NCBI GenBank assembly: GCA_017513525.1
Contig: JAFXFC010000017.1
Span: 1 to 63,491 of the forward strand
Length of the DNA stretch: 63,491 nucleotides
Reading direction: 5' to 3'
DNA from: Clostridia bacterium
GTDB lineage: Bacteria > Bacillota > Clostridia > Oscillospirales > Acutalibacteraceae
Positions within the stretch are counted from its first letter, which is position 1. Every line of letters starts with the position of its first letter. The notes under the pieces were generated by a model. That model had not been told where the DNA came from, searched no databases, and worked only from the letters and a program-made list of their open reading frames with translations. This document shows, in pieces, positions 26,744-35,696 of the stretch. The position numbers were made by a program, and so were the translations under genes.

Positions 26744-28171
26744 ATGAATAAACTTTTCAAAATATCCGCATTAATTCTTGCAGCTTTAATGCTTTTTCAG
26801 GGTACATTTTCCGCAGCTGCCGCATTCGACGACAAATCTATGACAAAAGAAGAGTGGCAGGCTGTATATGAAGAAAAAATAAGCGATAATACACTCCCTA
26901 TGCTTTGCGTTGGTGCAGATGAAACCGAGCTTAACATCTGCTGGCATGCCCAGAAGGAAACGGCAATCCCCAAGGTCAGACTTTCAAAAAATGCCGATAT
27001 GACAGACGCTTTAGTTTTTGAGGGAGAAACCACTCCCGCTGAAAATGAAGAGCAGCTCGTCTGCCGTGTTACTATGACAGGTATTGAAGAAAATACAACC
27101 TACTACTATCAGTGGTATTCAGATAACGGTTGGAGTGAAGCTTATAAATATGAATCAAAGAGCTTCGACAGCTTCAAGATGATGCTTATAGGCGATATTC
27201 AGATAGGCGGTCAGTCTTATGACAATCCCGAAGAGCAGTCAAGAATAGGCTATGTCTGGCAGAGTGTTCTCGATGAAGCACTTACAAAGAATCCTGATAT
27301 CAGCTTCTTACTCTCCCCCGGTGATAACACCTCAACGGGTGAAGCACCTGACGAATGGCAGACACTTTTAATGCCCGAATATGTAAGAAGCCTTCCTCTT
27401 GCTTTAGCTATCGGCAATCACGATAAAAAAGGCATGATGTATGACTATTACACCCATATGCCCAACGAATTTTTCGGTAAATACTTTGAAGGACTTGACA
27501 GAGATTTCTGGTTCCGTTACGGTGATGTTCTTTATCTCATGTTTGATGCCTGTTCAGGCTCTGCTGCTGACCACAGAGCAATGGCCGAAGAGGCAGTAGC
27601 CCTTAATCCCGACGCAAAATGGCGTGTTGGCGTTATGCACCAGGGACTTTACGCTCCCGGAATCGCTATGCTTGAGCCCGAAACAAACATTCTTCTCAAT
27701 GCAGTTTTCCAGCCCATATTTGAAATGTATGACCTTGACATAGTATTTACGGGACACACACATATGCAGGGCAGATCCAATTTTATAAGTGACGGTCTTG
27801 TAGTGGGTATGGCAGAATCCGGTAAAACATATAAAGATCCCAACGGTATTATTTATCTTAACACAAACGCATGCTGCGATCAGGGAAATGCAGGTTATCT
27901 CTTCCCCTATACTGCATACGCATTCGAAAATGCTGATGTTACCACCTACTCAACAGTAGAATTCACTTCTTCAACAATGGCTGTTAAAACCTACAGAGGC
28001 GATAACAGCGAGCTTCTTGACAGCATCACAATTGAAAAGACAAAAGGCTTTTCAGACAGCGAAATAAGCGTATTCTTCCGCACAATGCTTTATAAACTGG
28101 TTGAATTATTGGGTCTTGTTTACATGCGAATAGACGCAATAGTAGTTGCTATAAGAGGCGGACATTTTTAA
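26744..28171 (+). CDS. secreted purple-acid-phosphatase-like metallophosphoesterase
   Basis: A 475-aa exported protein with a signal peptide (residues 1-27, cleavage near FSAAAA). An N-terminal fibronectin-like PAP domain (about 45-140) precedes a calcineurin-type phosphoesterase with metal motifs GDIQIGG, SPGDNTS, IGNHDKK, MHQG and GHTHMQG. The enzyme probably releases phosphate from organic phosphates outside the cell. The C-terminus carries a short hydrophobic stretch (about 445-470) that may bind the membrane. Own promoter and terminator, so monocistronic. Confidence 0.88.
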   Translation: MNKLFKISALILAALMLFQGTFSAAAAFDDKSMTKEEWQAVYEEKISDNTLPMLCVGADETELNICWHAQKETAIPKVRLSKNADMTDALVFEGETTPAENEEQLVCRVTMTGIEENTTYYYQWYSDNGWSEAYKYESKSFDSFKMMLIGDIQIGGQSYDNPEEQSRIGYVWQSVLDEALTKNPDISFLLSPGDNTSTGEAPDEWQTLLMPEYVRSLPLALAIGNHDKKGMMYDYYTHMPNEFFGKYFEGLDRDFWFRYGDVLYLMFDACSGSAADHRAMAEEAVALNPDAKWRVGVMHQGLYAPGIAMLEPETNILLNAVFQPIFEMYDLDIVFTGHTHMQGRSNFISDGLVVGMAESGKTYKDPNGIIYLNTNACCDQGNAGYLFPYTAYAFENADVTTYSTVEFTSSTMAVKTYRGDNSELLDSITIEKTKGFSDSEISVFFRTMLYKLVELLGLVYMRIDAIVVAIRGGHF

Positions 28172-28182
28172 TTAAATTTTTC

Positions 28183-28215
28183 GGCAGAGCTTTTATGTTC
28201 TGCCTTATTTTTTTG
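28183..28215 (+). terminator. intrinsic terminator after the phosphoesterase
   Basis: GGCAGAGC pairs with GTTCTGCC around a 6-nt loop and is followed by TTATTTTTTT. Confidence 0.8.
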
Positions 28216-28285
28216 TAAAAAAAGAATAAAAACCGATGCACTTCTTTATCTTCTGAACAATTCACATAAAAAAAATTAATACCTG

Positions 28286-28314
28286 TTGAAAATTTTATTC
28301 ATTTTTGTTAAAAT
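28286..28314 (+). promoter_or_regulatory. promoter of the LRR-transporter operon
   Basis: TTGAAA (28286-28291), 17-bp spacer, TAAAAT (28309-28314), about 30 bp before the start codon. Confidence 0.65.
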
Positions 28315-28344
28315 ATTAATTATAAAACGAGAGGAGATGATAGT

Positions 28345-29493
28345 GTGGCAAATGAAAAAATCCCACTCTGCGAGCAGGAGCTTTTATATGACCCTATGTT
28401 TGCAAAAAATCCCAATGAAATTCTTAAGGATAATCCCGAAAAAGGAATTTTCGGAAAGGTTGCTCTTAAAAAGGCGATATTCATTATAGTGCTTATATTC
28501 TTTATAAGTCTTTCTATGTATTTCAGCTTCCGCACAGTGTCTAAGGATGTTTATACTTTCGAAGAAAATGGCACCTTCTCCGACGGCTCACCTGCCTTTA
28601 TGTTATCCGAATATCACTCAGACAGCAAAAGAGTTCTTGTAATCGACTTTGTCCGTGATGAAAGCGATGTTCCCGATGAAACAAAGCCTATAAAGGAAGT
28701 GCAAAAATTTGCAGTAAACTGCAATGAATCGCTCACATTCATTTATATTTCAGATACCGTGGACACCATTGACCCCAAGGCTTTTTATACCTGCAAAAAT
28801 CTGAAGGCGATTTTTGTTGATGAAAATAATCCGAATTATATGTCTATAGACGGTGTACTCTACAGAAAAGAAAACGGAGTTCCCGTGGAAATTATGATGT
28901 TCCCGAATAAAAATCCCGAATACCGTGCCGCACTTTCCTTAGGACTTGAAGCACCCACCGACCACAGAACCTACGGCTCATTCTTTTTACACTATGAAGC
29001 ACTTGAAAAGGAACAGCCTACGGAAACTGATTCCGATAACGGCGAAAGAAACAGATTAAATGCTGCTACATATGAAACATATTCTGCCTTTACAATACCT
29101 GAAACCGTAACACTTATAAATCAGCTTTGCTTTGCAAATACTGAATCTCTGCGTTTTATTACATTTAATGATAATATCACGGAAATAGGAAATCTCGCAT
29201 TCTTTAAATGCAAGAACATTGAAGAAATTAATATTCCCGATTCTGTTATAACAATCGGAACAGATGCTTTTTCGGGTTGTGAGAAGATCACTGATATTTT
29301 TATTCCCGCTTCAGTAAAAACCATAGGCCATCATGCTTTTTATGACTGCAAGAATGTTTCTGTCGTCAGAATGGAATGCTCCGAAGAAGAAGCAAAAGAA
29401 ATGGAGCTCGGCAGTGCATGGCTTCCCGAGAAGCGCAAGGTGATTATGCGTCCTATCGGAGTTTCTTATAATGAAGAAAGGGAGGTAAAGTAA
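28345..29493 (+). CDS. membrane-anchored BspA-type leucine-rich repeat protein
   Basis: A 382-aa protein with one TM segment (about residues 42-65, KKAIFIIVLIFFISLSMYF) and an outer part with LRR_5/BspA-type repeats, seen as IYISDTVDTIDPKAFYTCKN, NDNITEIGNLAFFKCKN and PDSVITIGTDAFSGCEK. These repeats mediate binding in surface proteins of gut bacteria. The start is GTG: GGAG lies 8 nt upstream and no in-frame ATG precedes the repeats. It overlaps no gene but is followed 1 nt later by a transporter, so they are co-expressed. Confidence 0.82.
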   Translation: MANEKIPLCEQELLYDPMFAKNPNEILKDNPEKGIFGKVALKKAIFIIVLIFFISLSMYFSFRTVSKDVYTFEENGTFSDGSPAFMLSEYHSDSKRVLVIDFVRDESDVPDETKPIKEVQKFAVNCNESLTFIYISDTVDTIDPKAFYTCKNLKAIFVDENNPNYMSIDGVLYRKENGVPVEIMMFPNKNPEYRAALSLGLEAPTDHRTYGSFFLHYEALEKEQPTETDSDNGERNRLNAATYETYSAFTIPETVTLINQLCFANTESLRFITFNDNITEIGNLAFFKCKNIEEINIPDSVITIGTDAFSGCEKITDIFIPASVKTIGHHAFYDCKNVSVVRMECSEEEAKEMELGSAWLPEKRKVIMRPIGVSYNEEREVK

Positions 29494-29494
29494 T

Positions 29495-31324
29495 ATGTCT
29501 AAAATCAAGGCCTTTATGACTGATGTACGCACACATTGGCATGAACCGGATAGATCTAAGGGCAATTATGTTCCTTTTAAGGAATATCTTGATATCTTCC
29601 TCGGAGTCAGCTTCAATTATGCAGCACAGTCACCTCTCGGATACATAAGCTTTGCGGCAGGCTGCTACCTTATAATGTATCATTACAATCTCCCCTATCT
29701 TGCATTTTCCATTGTAAGCCTTATAGGTATACCTTTAAGCTATCTCTGGAGTATTTTAAGCTGGATAGTTAACGATAACCTCGGCTTTATGAAAAAGAAA
29801 ACCGAAGCCGTAATGTATTCAATTTATTTTGCATCAGTTGCACTCGGTCTTATTCTTCTTGTTATGGATATATCCGCTCTGTTTTCTCAGGACAGCTTTA
29901 TTATTGAAACACTCAACGGACTTTCAGGTATCAATGCACGGAGCTTTTTTAAGATTTTCGGCGTACAGCTCCTCGTAAACGGCTTCGGCGGTGCAAGAGG
30001 TATTTTCTGGAGAAAGAAGCTCGTTCCCGTTTTCGGAAGATACAAATATAATCTTTATTCAAGTGTTATACAGAAATGTATACTTATTATACTTATCGGT
30101 TGGCTTCCGATTTATAACATCCCCGATGTAAATGAACGCTTTTGGATAGCATATCTTCTCTTCAGTCTTTTTACAATGTACGATTTTTCCACAACAACGG
30201 AACAGTGTACTCAGACAATAAGTCCGAATCCTCAAGAAAGACTCTGGGTGCGTACATACCCTGTAAAGATAAGCCATCTCTTAAACTCTGTTTTCGTTCT
30301 GATTCTACCTCTACTCGGAGAATTTGACGACCTTAATTTCTACCGTTGGGTAGTTCCCTGCACATTCGTTCCGTGTGCAATGCTCACACTTTATTTTGCA
30401 AAGAATATAAAGGAAAGAATACCGCAGCCGCCCATTGAGAAAAAACAGAATATTTCTTTCTGGTACGGCATTTTCAATGTTATAAAAAATAAATATCATT
30501 GGCTTAATACCACCACCTCGCTTATTGACTCTCTCGGTAACGGCATGCTGAGCCTCACAACAGTTATTTATTTTTATACCATGCGCCTTTCAGGTCTTGA
30601 ATACTCTCTTATTACGCTTTTATTTACCTTCAGAGGTACGCTTCCTACTTTTATAGCCCCCATGATAATGAAGAGATTTTCATATAAGACCCTTTGCATA
30701 TTCAAGCAGATCATTGAGGTTTTAAGCGCGGGTATCAATGTTCTTGTAATTGTATTTATGGGAAATAACATAGTGCTCAGCGGTTGGATACTGTATGCAT
30801 CCCTTTGGATAAGAGGCTTCCTTGTTGAAGTGATGAATATTGCAAAAAACGATATGAATATCCGTCTTCAGGACTATCAGATGTATCTTTCAGGCGAAAG
30901 ACTTGCAAGCTTCTCGGGTGTTTTCAGCTGGTTCATTTCTCCCATCACAACGCTTGTCGGTCTTATTATTCCCGTTATTCTTCTGCAGAACGGCTTTAAC
31001 AGCAACTGGGATGTTCTCTTTATTGACGATTCACGTGTAGGTATTCTCGTTGTACCTCTCCTGTTTGACCTTGTGGGTCATGCACTTATGATGATTCCGT
31101 ATCTTTTCTGGGACTATAACAATCCTCAGCACCTTTATGCAATTGAAGTCTTAAAACAGCGTGAAGCCTTAGCAAAAGAAGGCTATTTCCCCGATACTTA
31201 TACCGGCGGACTTAATTTCAAGGAAGCACACAATGTAAAACACGGACTTCCCGTTGAAATAAGACACATGAAGGATGATACTCAGCAGAGAAAAAAGAAA
31301 GAACCCGTAAGTAAAACTTCATAA
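29495..31324 (+). CDS. polytopic MFS-type transporter
   Basis: A 609-aa protein with about 12 hydrophobic segments and a charged C-terminal tail (RKKKEPVSKTS). It resembles MFS/GPH transporters of Clostridia and is longer than the usual 450-500 aa owing to loops and tail; the canonical GPH motif seen in the transporter at 11457-12974 is not clear here. Substrate unknown. Coupled to the LRR protein gene (1 nt gap) and ended by a strong terminator. Confidence 0.7.
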   Translation: MSKIKAFMTDVRTHWHEPDRSKGNYVPFKEYLDIFLGVSFNYAAQSPLGYISFAAGCYLIMYHYNLPYLAFSIVSLIGIPLSYLWSILSWIVNDNLGFMKKKTEAVMYSIYFASVALGLILLVMDISALFSQDSFIIETLNGLSGINARSFFKIFGVQLLVNGFGGARGIFWRKKLVPVFGRYKYNLYSSVIQKCILIILIGWLPIYNIPDVNERFWIAYLLFSLFTMYDFSTTTEQCTQTISPNPQERLWVRTYPVKISHLLNSVFVLILPLLGEFDDLNFYRWVVPCTFVPCAMLTLYFAKNIKERIPQPPIEKKQNISFWYGIFNVIKNKYHWLNTTTSLIDSLGNGMLSLTTVIYFYTMRLSGLEYSLITLLFTFRGTLPTFIAPMIMKRFSYKTLCIFKQIIEVLSAGINVLVIVFMGNNIVLSGWILYASLWIRGFLVEVMNIAKNDMNIRLQDYQMYLSGERLASFSGVFSWFISPITTLVGLIIPVILLQNGFNSNWDVLFIDDSRVGILVVPLLFDLVGHALMMIPYLFWDYNNPQHLYAIEVLKQREALAKEGYFPDTYTGGLNFKEAHNVKHGLPVEIRHMKDDTQQRKKKEPVSKTS

Positions 31325-31330
31325 CATTAT

Positions 31331-31365
31331 GAAGCCTTTGTTCATCCGGGCAAAGGCTTCTTTTT
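31331..31365 (+). terminator. intrinsic terminator after the transporter
   Basis: GAAGCCTTTG pairs with CAAAGGCTTC, followed by TTTTT. Confidence 0.88.
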
Positions 31366-31384
31366 ATCAAAACTGTAATAAATA

Positions 31385-31413
31385 TTGCAAATAAAAGTCT
31401 GTTAATGTATAAT
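31385..31413 (+). promoter_or_regulatory. promoter of the GH130 gene
   Basis: TTGCAA (31385-31390), 17-bp spacer, TATAAT (31408-31413), about 30 bp before the ATG. Confidence 0.68.
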
Positions 31414-31443
31414 TATTACATCACTTAATTTTCGGAGGTTATT

Positions 31444-32394
31444 ATGGCTAAAATTATAGGACAGGCTATCCCCAATATTCCGTGGCAGGATAAGCCCGAA
31501 GGATATAAATATCCCGTTTGGCGTTATAGTGCTAATCCCGTTATAACAAGAGATAATCTTTTTGGTGCAAACAGCATTTTTAATTCTGCAGTGGTACCCT
31601 TTGGAGAGGGCTTCAAGGGTGTGTTCAGAGTTGATAACATTTCAAGAGATCATACTCTTGTAACAGGTGAAAGTAAAGACGGTATCAACTGGGAATTAGA
31701 CAGCAAGGTTATTTTCAGAGGTTATGACCCTCGTCTTTGCGAAATTGACGGAAAATATTATCTTTCTTGGGTAAATCTTACTCCTCACGGAACTACTATC
31801 GGCATTGCATACACAACCGATTTTGAAGAATGGGTACAGCTTGAGGATGCTTGCTATCCCGTTGCCCGTAACGGCGTTTTATTCCCGAGAAAAGTAAACG
31901 ATGAATTTTTACTTCTTATCCGTCCCTGTGACAGAGGTCATACTCCTTACGGTGATATTTTTATTCAGCAAAGTAAAGATCTTCAATACTGGGGAAAATA
32001 CCGCTTTGTCATGAAGCCCGAAAAGATATGGGAAATGACAAAGGTTGGTGCCGGTCCCACTCCCATAGAAACAGACGAAGGCTGGCTTATGTTCTATCAC
32101 GGCGTGCTCACCTCCTGTAACGGTTATACATATGCAATGGGCGCTGCCATTCTCGATAAGGACGAGCCCTGGAAGGTATTACACAGAGCCGACTGCTTCT
32201 TATTAGCTCCCCATGAAACATATGAGCTTGTGGGAGATGTTCCGAATGTTGTATTCCCCTGTGCTGCTCTTACGGATGCTGAAACGGGCAGAATTGCAAT
32301 TTATTACGGCGGTGCAGATACCGTTGTGGGACTCGCATTTACAACAGTTGACGAAACCATCAAATTCATAAAAGAGCACGATCTCATTAAATAA
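31444..32394 (+). CDS. GH130 mannoside phosphorylase-type enzyme
   Basis: A 316-aa five-bladed propeller enzyme of family GH130. Recognised blocks are YDPRLCEIDGKYYLSW, RPCDRGHTPYGDIFIQQSKD, GAGPTPIETDEGWLMFYHG and VVFPCAAL. The family holds beta-1,4-mannosyl phosphorylases and beta-1,2-mannosidases; the basic residues around RPCDRGH may bind phosphate, which favours a phosphorylase but does not prove it. No signal peptide, so cytosolic. Monocistronic with its own promoter and terminator. Confidence 0.87.
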   Translation: MAKIIGQAIPNIPWQDKPEGYKYPVWRYSANPVITRDNLFGANSIFNSAVVPFGEGFKGVFRVDNISRDHTLVTGESKDGINWELDSKVIFRGYDPRLCEIDGKYYLSWVNLTPHGTTIGIAYTTDFEEWVQLEDACYPVARNGVLFPRKVNDEFLLLIRPCDRGHTPYGDIFIQQSKDLQYWGKYRFVMKPEKIWEMTKVGAGPTPIETDEGWLMFYHGVLTSCNGYTYAMGAAILDKDEPWKVLHRADCFLLAPHETYELVGDVPNVVFPCAALTDAETGRIAIYYGGADTVVGLAFTTVDETIKFIKEHDLIK

Positions 32395-32400
32395 TTTTAT

Positions 32401-32428
32401 GCCCGACAAAAACAGTCGGGCTTTTTTT
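32401..32428 (+). terminator. intrinsic terminator after GH130
   Basis: GCCCGAC pairs with GTCGGGC around an A-rich loop and is followed by seven T. Confidence 0.9.
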
Positions 32429-32455
32429 GCAACCGTTCAAGTGCTTTTACGAGTA
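32428..32455 (+). promoter_or_regulatory. candidate ECF-type autoregulatory promoter
   Basis: TGCAACC (32428-32434) and CGAGTA (32450-32455) lie 15 nt apart, upstream of the sigma gene. AAC-rich -35 and CG-starting -10 boxes are typical of ECF-dependent promoters, and no good sigma-A box pair is seen here. The -35 begins at the last base of the preceding terminator T-run. Confidence 0.5.
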
Positions 32456-32490
32456 TATAGTTGAAAGGCATTGAAATGTGAGGTGTTAAT

Positions 32491-33060
32491 ATGAAAGACT
32501 CTCAGATTGTCGAATTATATGAAAGCCGAAATGAAAAGGCTATTAAAGAAACCGACAAAAAATACGGAAAATACTGTTATTCCATAGCTTATAATATCTT
32601 ATATGATATTCCCGACAGCGAGGAAGCCGTCAATGACACATATATGGGCACCTGGAACAGTATTCCGCCAAATAAACCCTCTGTTCTTTCAACATTTCTC
32701 GGTAAGCTCACAAGAAGAATTTCAATTGATAAGCTGAGAAAAAGAAATGCAGAAAAAAGGGGCGGCGGTGAAATACCATTAGTGCTGAGTGAACTGTCGG
32801 AATGTATCAGCGATAAAAATACTGATACCGAAAAGACGGTTGAAATGAATTTACTTATCGGTATATTAAACGGCTTTCTCGAAAATTTACCCGTAAATGA
32901 AAGAATGGTTTTTCTTTGCAGATATTGGTATATTGATTCAATAAAAAGTATTTCAAAGCAGCTCGGCTTTTCCGAGAGTAAAGTAAAATCAATGCTTTTC
33001 AGAACAAGAAACAAATTAAAAGAGGTTCTCGAAAAGGAGGGATTTTATTATAAACAGTGA
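32491..33060 (+). CDS. ECF-type sigma-70 family sigma factor
   Basis: A 189-aa alternative sigma factor. Region 2 spans about residues 20-90 (YCYSIAYNILYDIPDSEEAV, WNSIPPNKPSVLSTFL, RRISIDKLRKR) and region 4 about 125-180 (LPVNERMVFLCRYWY, SISKQLGFSESKVKSMLFRT helix-turn-helix). It is the type abundant in Clostridia. AGGTG precedes the ATG. Its last 14 nt are shared with the proposed start of the next gene, a membrane protein likely to be its anti-sigma factor. Confidence 0.9.
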   Translation: MKDSQIVELYESRNEKAIKETDKKYGKYCYSIAYNILYDIPDSEEAVNDTYMGTWNSIPPNKPSVLSTFLGKLTRRISIDKLRKRNAEKRGGGEIPLVLSELSECISDKNTDTEKTVEMNLLIGILNGFLENLPVNERMVFLCRYWYIDSIKSISKQLGFSESKVKSMLFRTRNKLKEVLEKEGFYYKQ

Positions 33061-33679
33061 AATTCTTTTAGAGGCCGTCGGTGAAGTAAAAGACGAATTC
33101 ATAAAAGAAGCAAAGCAAAAAAACAATTCAAGAAAAAATCTTTATGTTATATTAGGCACTGTTGCAGCCTGTCTTGTTCTTTTCTTCTTTATTCCGAGCA
33201 TTCCGAACTTTTTCGGTATGGGTGCTCAAGAGGGCGATATTTTAAGAAACGGTTATCTTATTGAAGATATTTCGCTTACGCAGTTATCTGAATGCTTTGA
33301 CGGCAAGCTTCTTGCACAAAACTTAATAGGTGACAGAAATTTTGAATTTTATTCAAAGACAAACGCTTTCTCTGAAAACACAAATGACTGGTATTCCCTT
33401 TTATATTCGGAATATAATACCGACAGCAAAATAATAATGCACTGTATGTTCGGTGAAAAGGCAGAAGACTGGAAAATTGATATGGTGTTTACTGATGAAG
33501 CAACGAAGGTTTTAGACATAAACGGAGTTAATGTTGAAATTGCAAAATTTGATTTATCACTTCAATATAACTTCTGTTATTATGCCCTGTTCGACTATGA
33601 CGGCGTGGTCTATGATTTAAGGGTATATTCAGATGATGAGAATATGATAACGGATATTTTAGAAAAACTTATAAGGTGA
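33047..33679 (+). CDS. probable membrane anti-sigma factor with non-canonical start
   Basis: The 210-aa frame reads (ATT)INSEILLEAVGEVKDEFI then a TM segment at about residues 31-50 and an extracytoplasmic domain. The reading frame is open and protein-like well upstream of its first ATG (33218), which would remove the N-terminal cytosolic region and TM. AGGAGG lies 5 nt before ATT at 33047 (ATA at 33050 is the other choice), and no ATG, GTG or TTG occurs in frame in between. The N-terminus resembles anti-sigma partners of clostridial ECF factors. Overlaps the sigma gene by 14 nt. Confidence 0.68.
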   Translation: MINSEILLEAVGEVKDEFIKEAKQKNNSRKNLYVILGTVAACLVLFFFIPSIPNFFGMGAQEGDILRNGYLIEDISLTQLSECFDGKLLAQNLIGDRNFEFYSKTNAFSENTNDWYSLLYSEYNTDSKIIMHCMFGEKAEDWKIDMVFTDEATKVLDINGVNVEIAKFDLSLQYNFCYYALFDYDGVVYDLRVYSDDENMITDILEKLIR

Positions 33680-33689
33680 GGTGTTTTTA

Positions 33690-35123
33690 ATGAAAAAGCA
33701 TATATCGGTAATAATTTTTTCTATGGTCTTATTAATATCCCTGTTCCCTGTGGGAGCTGCGGCAAACTCTGCCCAGACACACTGGAAAGGCACTGACAGT
33801 GCAGGAGTTGTGGTAACAGACGGAGATTGTCCGATAATCGTAAAAAATGAAGTTTTAACTTTTAATATCGAAAATTTCCCCAAAACCTATTACCGTTCGG
33901 AAGAGGATTTTAATTCCTATAGCTCATCTGTTACGGCACAGTATACTTTTTATAACCCCTCAGAATACACTGTGACGGCAAGGCTTCTTTTCCCGTTCGG
34001 TGAAAGACCCATGTATGCATACCAGTATTATGACGAAAATGCGGGTGAATATATTTCGGTTGACGATACGGCAAAATATGAAATAACCCTAAACGGTGAG
34101 CCTTTGGAAAAGACTCTTCGTTACACCTTAGACCGAGGTGCATTTAATATTGATGAAGATGTTATAAAAATTAAAGACGGTTACACAGATGACAGCTTTT
34201 ATTATCCCGAAATGCCCGTAAAATGCTATACATTCGAAGTAAGCGGTATTGACGAAGAGGAATATCATGCAGCAACAGCCGCCTTTGATTTAGGTGAATT
34301 TGACGGCAAAACAAAATATTTGCTTTTAGAGCAAAGCGGCAGACATACTCAAAAAGACGGGGATGCCCGAATCAGTGCTTGGGTAGATAATAAAACAACG
34401 CTGACACTTTTTGTTATCGGAGATACAACTGCAGGGTATCCCGAATGGACTTTATATAAAAACGGCGGTGTTGAGGATAAGGAGAAAATAGACGGTACTG
34501 TAACACTCATTGAAGAAAAAGACCTTACTTTTTCAGATTTTGTTTTTACCCATTATGATGAAAACTCCATGATATCAAAATTTGATTGGTACAACGCCTT
34601 AGTAGAGCAATTTAACTACAGCGAGGATAATTCAGGCGTAATTTTCGATATCGGCACAAATCTTAATATAAACGGCAGTCTTTTAAGGTGGTATGAATAT
34701 GAAATAACACTTGAACCCAATGAAGAAGCTGTAAACTGCGTAAGTGCTCCGTTATATCCTGAAATTGATGCCGGCTACGACCCTGCTGTTTTTGATTACA
34801 TTTATCTTCTTTCTCCTGCCAAAACATGGAAGAATTTCGGCACACTTGATATAAAAATAAATACTCCGTTTTATCTTATAAACAGTGGAAATTTTGAGTT
34901 TACAAAAACTGACGGCAGATATTCCCTTTCCCTTGAAAGGCTGCCCGAAGAGGAGCTTTCCTTCAGACTGTCAAGCGGTGAAGATCCGCAAAGACCGCCT
35001 AAAAAAATTACAGATTTCTTACCGATTGAAATAATTATTATGCTTTCGGTTACTGCGGGAATTATCTTAGTCTTAATTCTCGTTATAGTTCTGATAAGAA
35101 AATATAAGAAAAAGCATATCTGA
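33690..35123 (+). CDS. exported membrane-anchored protein, unknown function
   Basis: A 477-aa protein with a signal peptide (about 1-25, ending PVGAAANS), a large outer domain of beta-rich sequence and a C-terminal TM helix (about 445-470, IIIMLSVTAGIILVLILVIV) followed by RKYKKKH. The N-terminal portion resembles DUF4424-type proteins, but I cannot assign it firmly. The ATG at 33690 has AGGTGAGG 8 nt upstream; an in-frame GTG 9 nt earlier is less likely. Third gene of the sigma operon, so probably the envelope target or sensor of that system. Confidence 0.7.
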   Translation: MKKHISVIIFSMVLLISLFPVGAAANSAQTHWKGTDSAGVVVTDGDCPIIVKNEVLTFNIENFPKTYYRSEEDFNSYSSSVTAQYTFYNPSEYTVTARLLFPFGERPMYAYQYYDENAGEYISVDDTAKYEITLNGEPLEKTLRYTLDRGAFNIDEDVIKIKDGYTDDSFYYPEMPVKCYTFEVSGIDEEEYHAATAAFDLGEFDGKTKYLLLEQSGRHTQKDGDARISAWVDNKTTLTLFVIGDTTAGYPEWTLYKNGGVEDKEKIDGTVTLIEEKDLTFSDFVFTHYDENSMISKFDWYNALVEQFNYSEDNSGVIFDIGTNLNINGSLLRWYEYEITLEPNEEAVNCVSAPLYPEIDAGYDPAVFDYIYLLSPAKTWKNFGTLDIKINTPFYLINSGNFEFTKTDGRYSLSLERLPEEELSFRLSSGEDPQRPPKKITDFLPIEIIIMLSVTAGIILVLILVIVLIRKYKKKHI

Positions 35124-35186
35124 TTTTTTGAACTATATAAAAACATCCTCATAAAAGCATTCAAAAGAATAACAGACTGATAGAGC

Positions 35187-35227
35187 ATACAACCGACTTG
35201 ATGCAAAAAACATCAGGTCGGTTGTAT
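35187..35227 (+). terminator. hairpin after the sigma operon
   Basis: ATACAACCGAC-TGATG pairs with CATCA-GTCGGTTGTAT around a CAAAAAA loop. The following TATTTATG is only weakly U-rich, so it may be a stability hairpin or an imperfect terminator. Confidence 0.55.
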
Positions 35228-35256
35228 TTATGCGGTTAAATATTTTCTTTTTTGTA

Positions 35257-35285
35257 TTGACAAAATGGTTTACATATTGTAAACT
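35257..35285 (+). promoter_or_regulatory. promoter of the blaI-blaR-like operon
   Basis: TTGACA (35257-35262), 17-bp spacer, TAAACT (35280-35285). The spacer and -10 are covered by a palindrome, so repressor binding would block RNA polymerase. Confidence 0.7.
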
Positions 35286-35311
35286 AAATTTGCAGTCTAC
35301 AAGATGTAAAC
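35268..35311 (+). promoter_or_regulatory. two BlaI/MecI-type operators
   Basis: Two 17-bp dyads with TACA/TGTA half-sites: GTTTACATATTGTAAAC (35268-35284) and GTCTACAAGATGTAAAC (35295-35311), centres 27 bp apart. TACA-N3-TGTA is the recognised core for BlaI/MecI repressors, and the encoded repressor starts 20 nt downstream, so autoregulation is very likely. Confidence 0.78.
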
Positions 35312-35331
35312 CATATTAAGGAGATGATAAT

Positions 35332-35694
35332 ATGTCTGATTTAGCACTTGGTGTTGTTGAAAGTAAATTTGCAGATATTATATGGGAAAATGAGCCCGTT
35401 TCATCCTCAACAGTTGTAAAATTAGCTGAAGATAAGCTTCATTGGAAAAAATCCACCACCTTTACGGTGCTTCGCCGTCTTTGCGAAAAAGGAATATTCA
35501 TAAATGAAAAGGGCATTGTATCTTCTCTTATATCAAAGCCCGACTTTTATTCAATGCAAAGCGAAAAATTCATTGAAGACACCTTTGACGGTTCACTTCC
35601 CGCTTTTCTTGCGGCTTTTACCAAAAGAAAAAAGCTGTCAAAGGAAGAGGTTGAGCATTTGAGAAAAATAGTCGCTGAGTTCGAGGAGGGATAA
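35332..35694 (+). CDS. BlaI/MecI/CopY family repressor
   Basis: A 120-aa winged-helix repressor: SKFADIIWENEPVSSSTVV and KKSTTFTVLRRLCEKG (recognition helix, about residues 40-56) are typical. In this family a paired M56 protease inactivates the repressor on signal. It ends 2 nt before the blaR-like gene, and two TACA/TGTA dyads overlap its promoter. Confidence 0.9.
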   Translation: MSDLALGVVESKFADIIWENEPVSSSTVVKLAEDKLHWKKSTTFTVLRRLCEKGIFINEKGIVSSLISKPDFYSMQSEKFIEDTFDGSLPAFLAAFTKRKKLSKEEVEHLRKIVAEFEEG

Positions 35695-35696
35695 AT

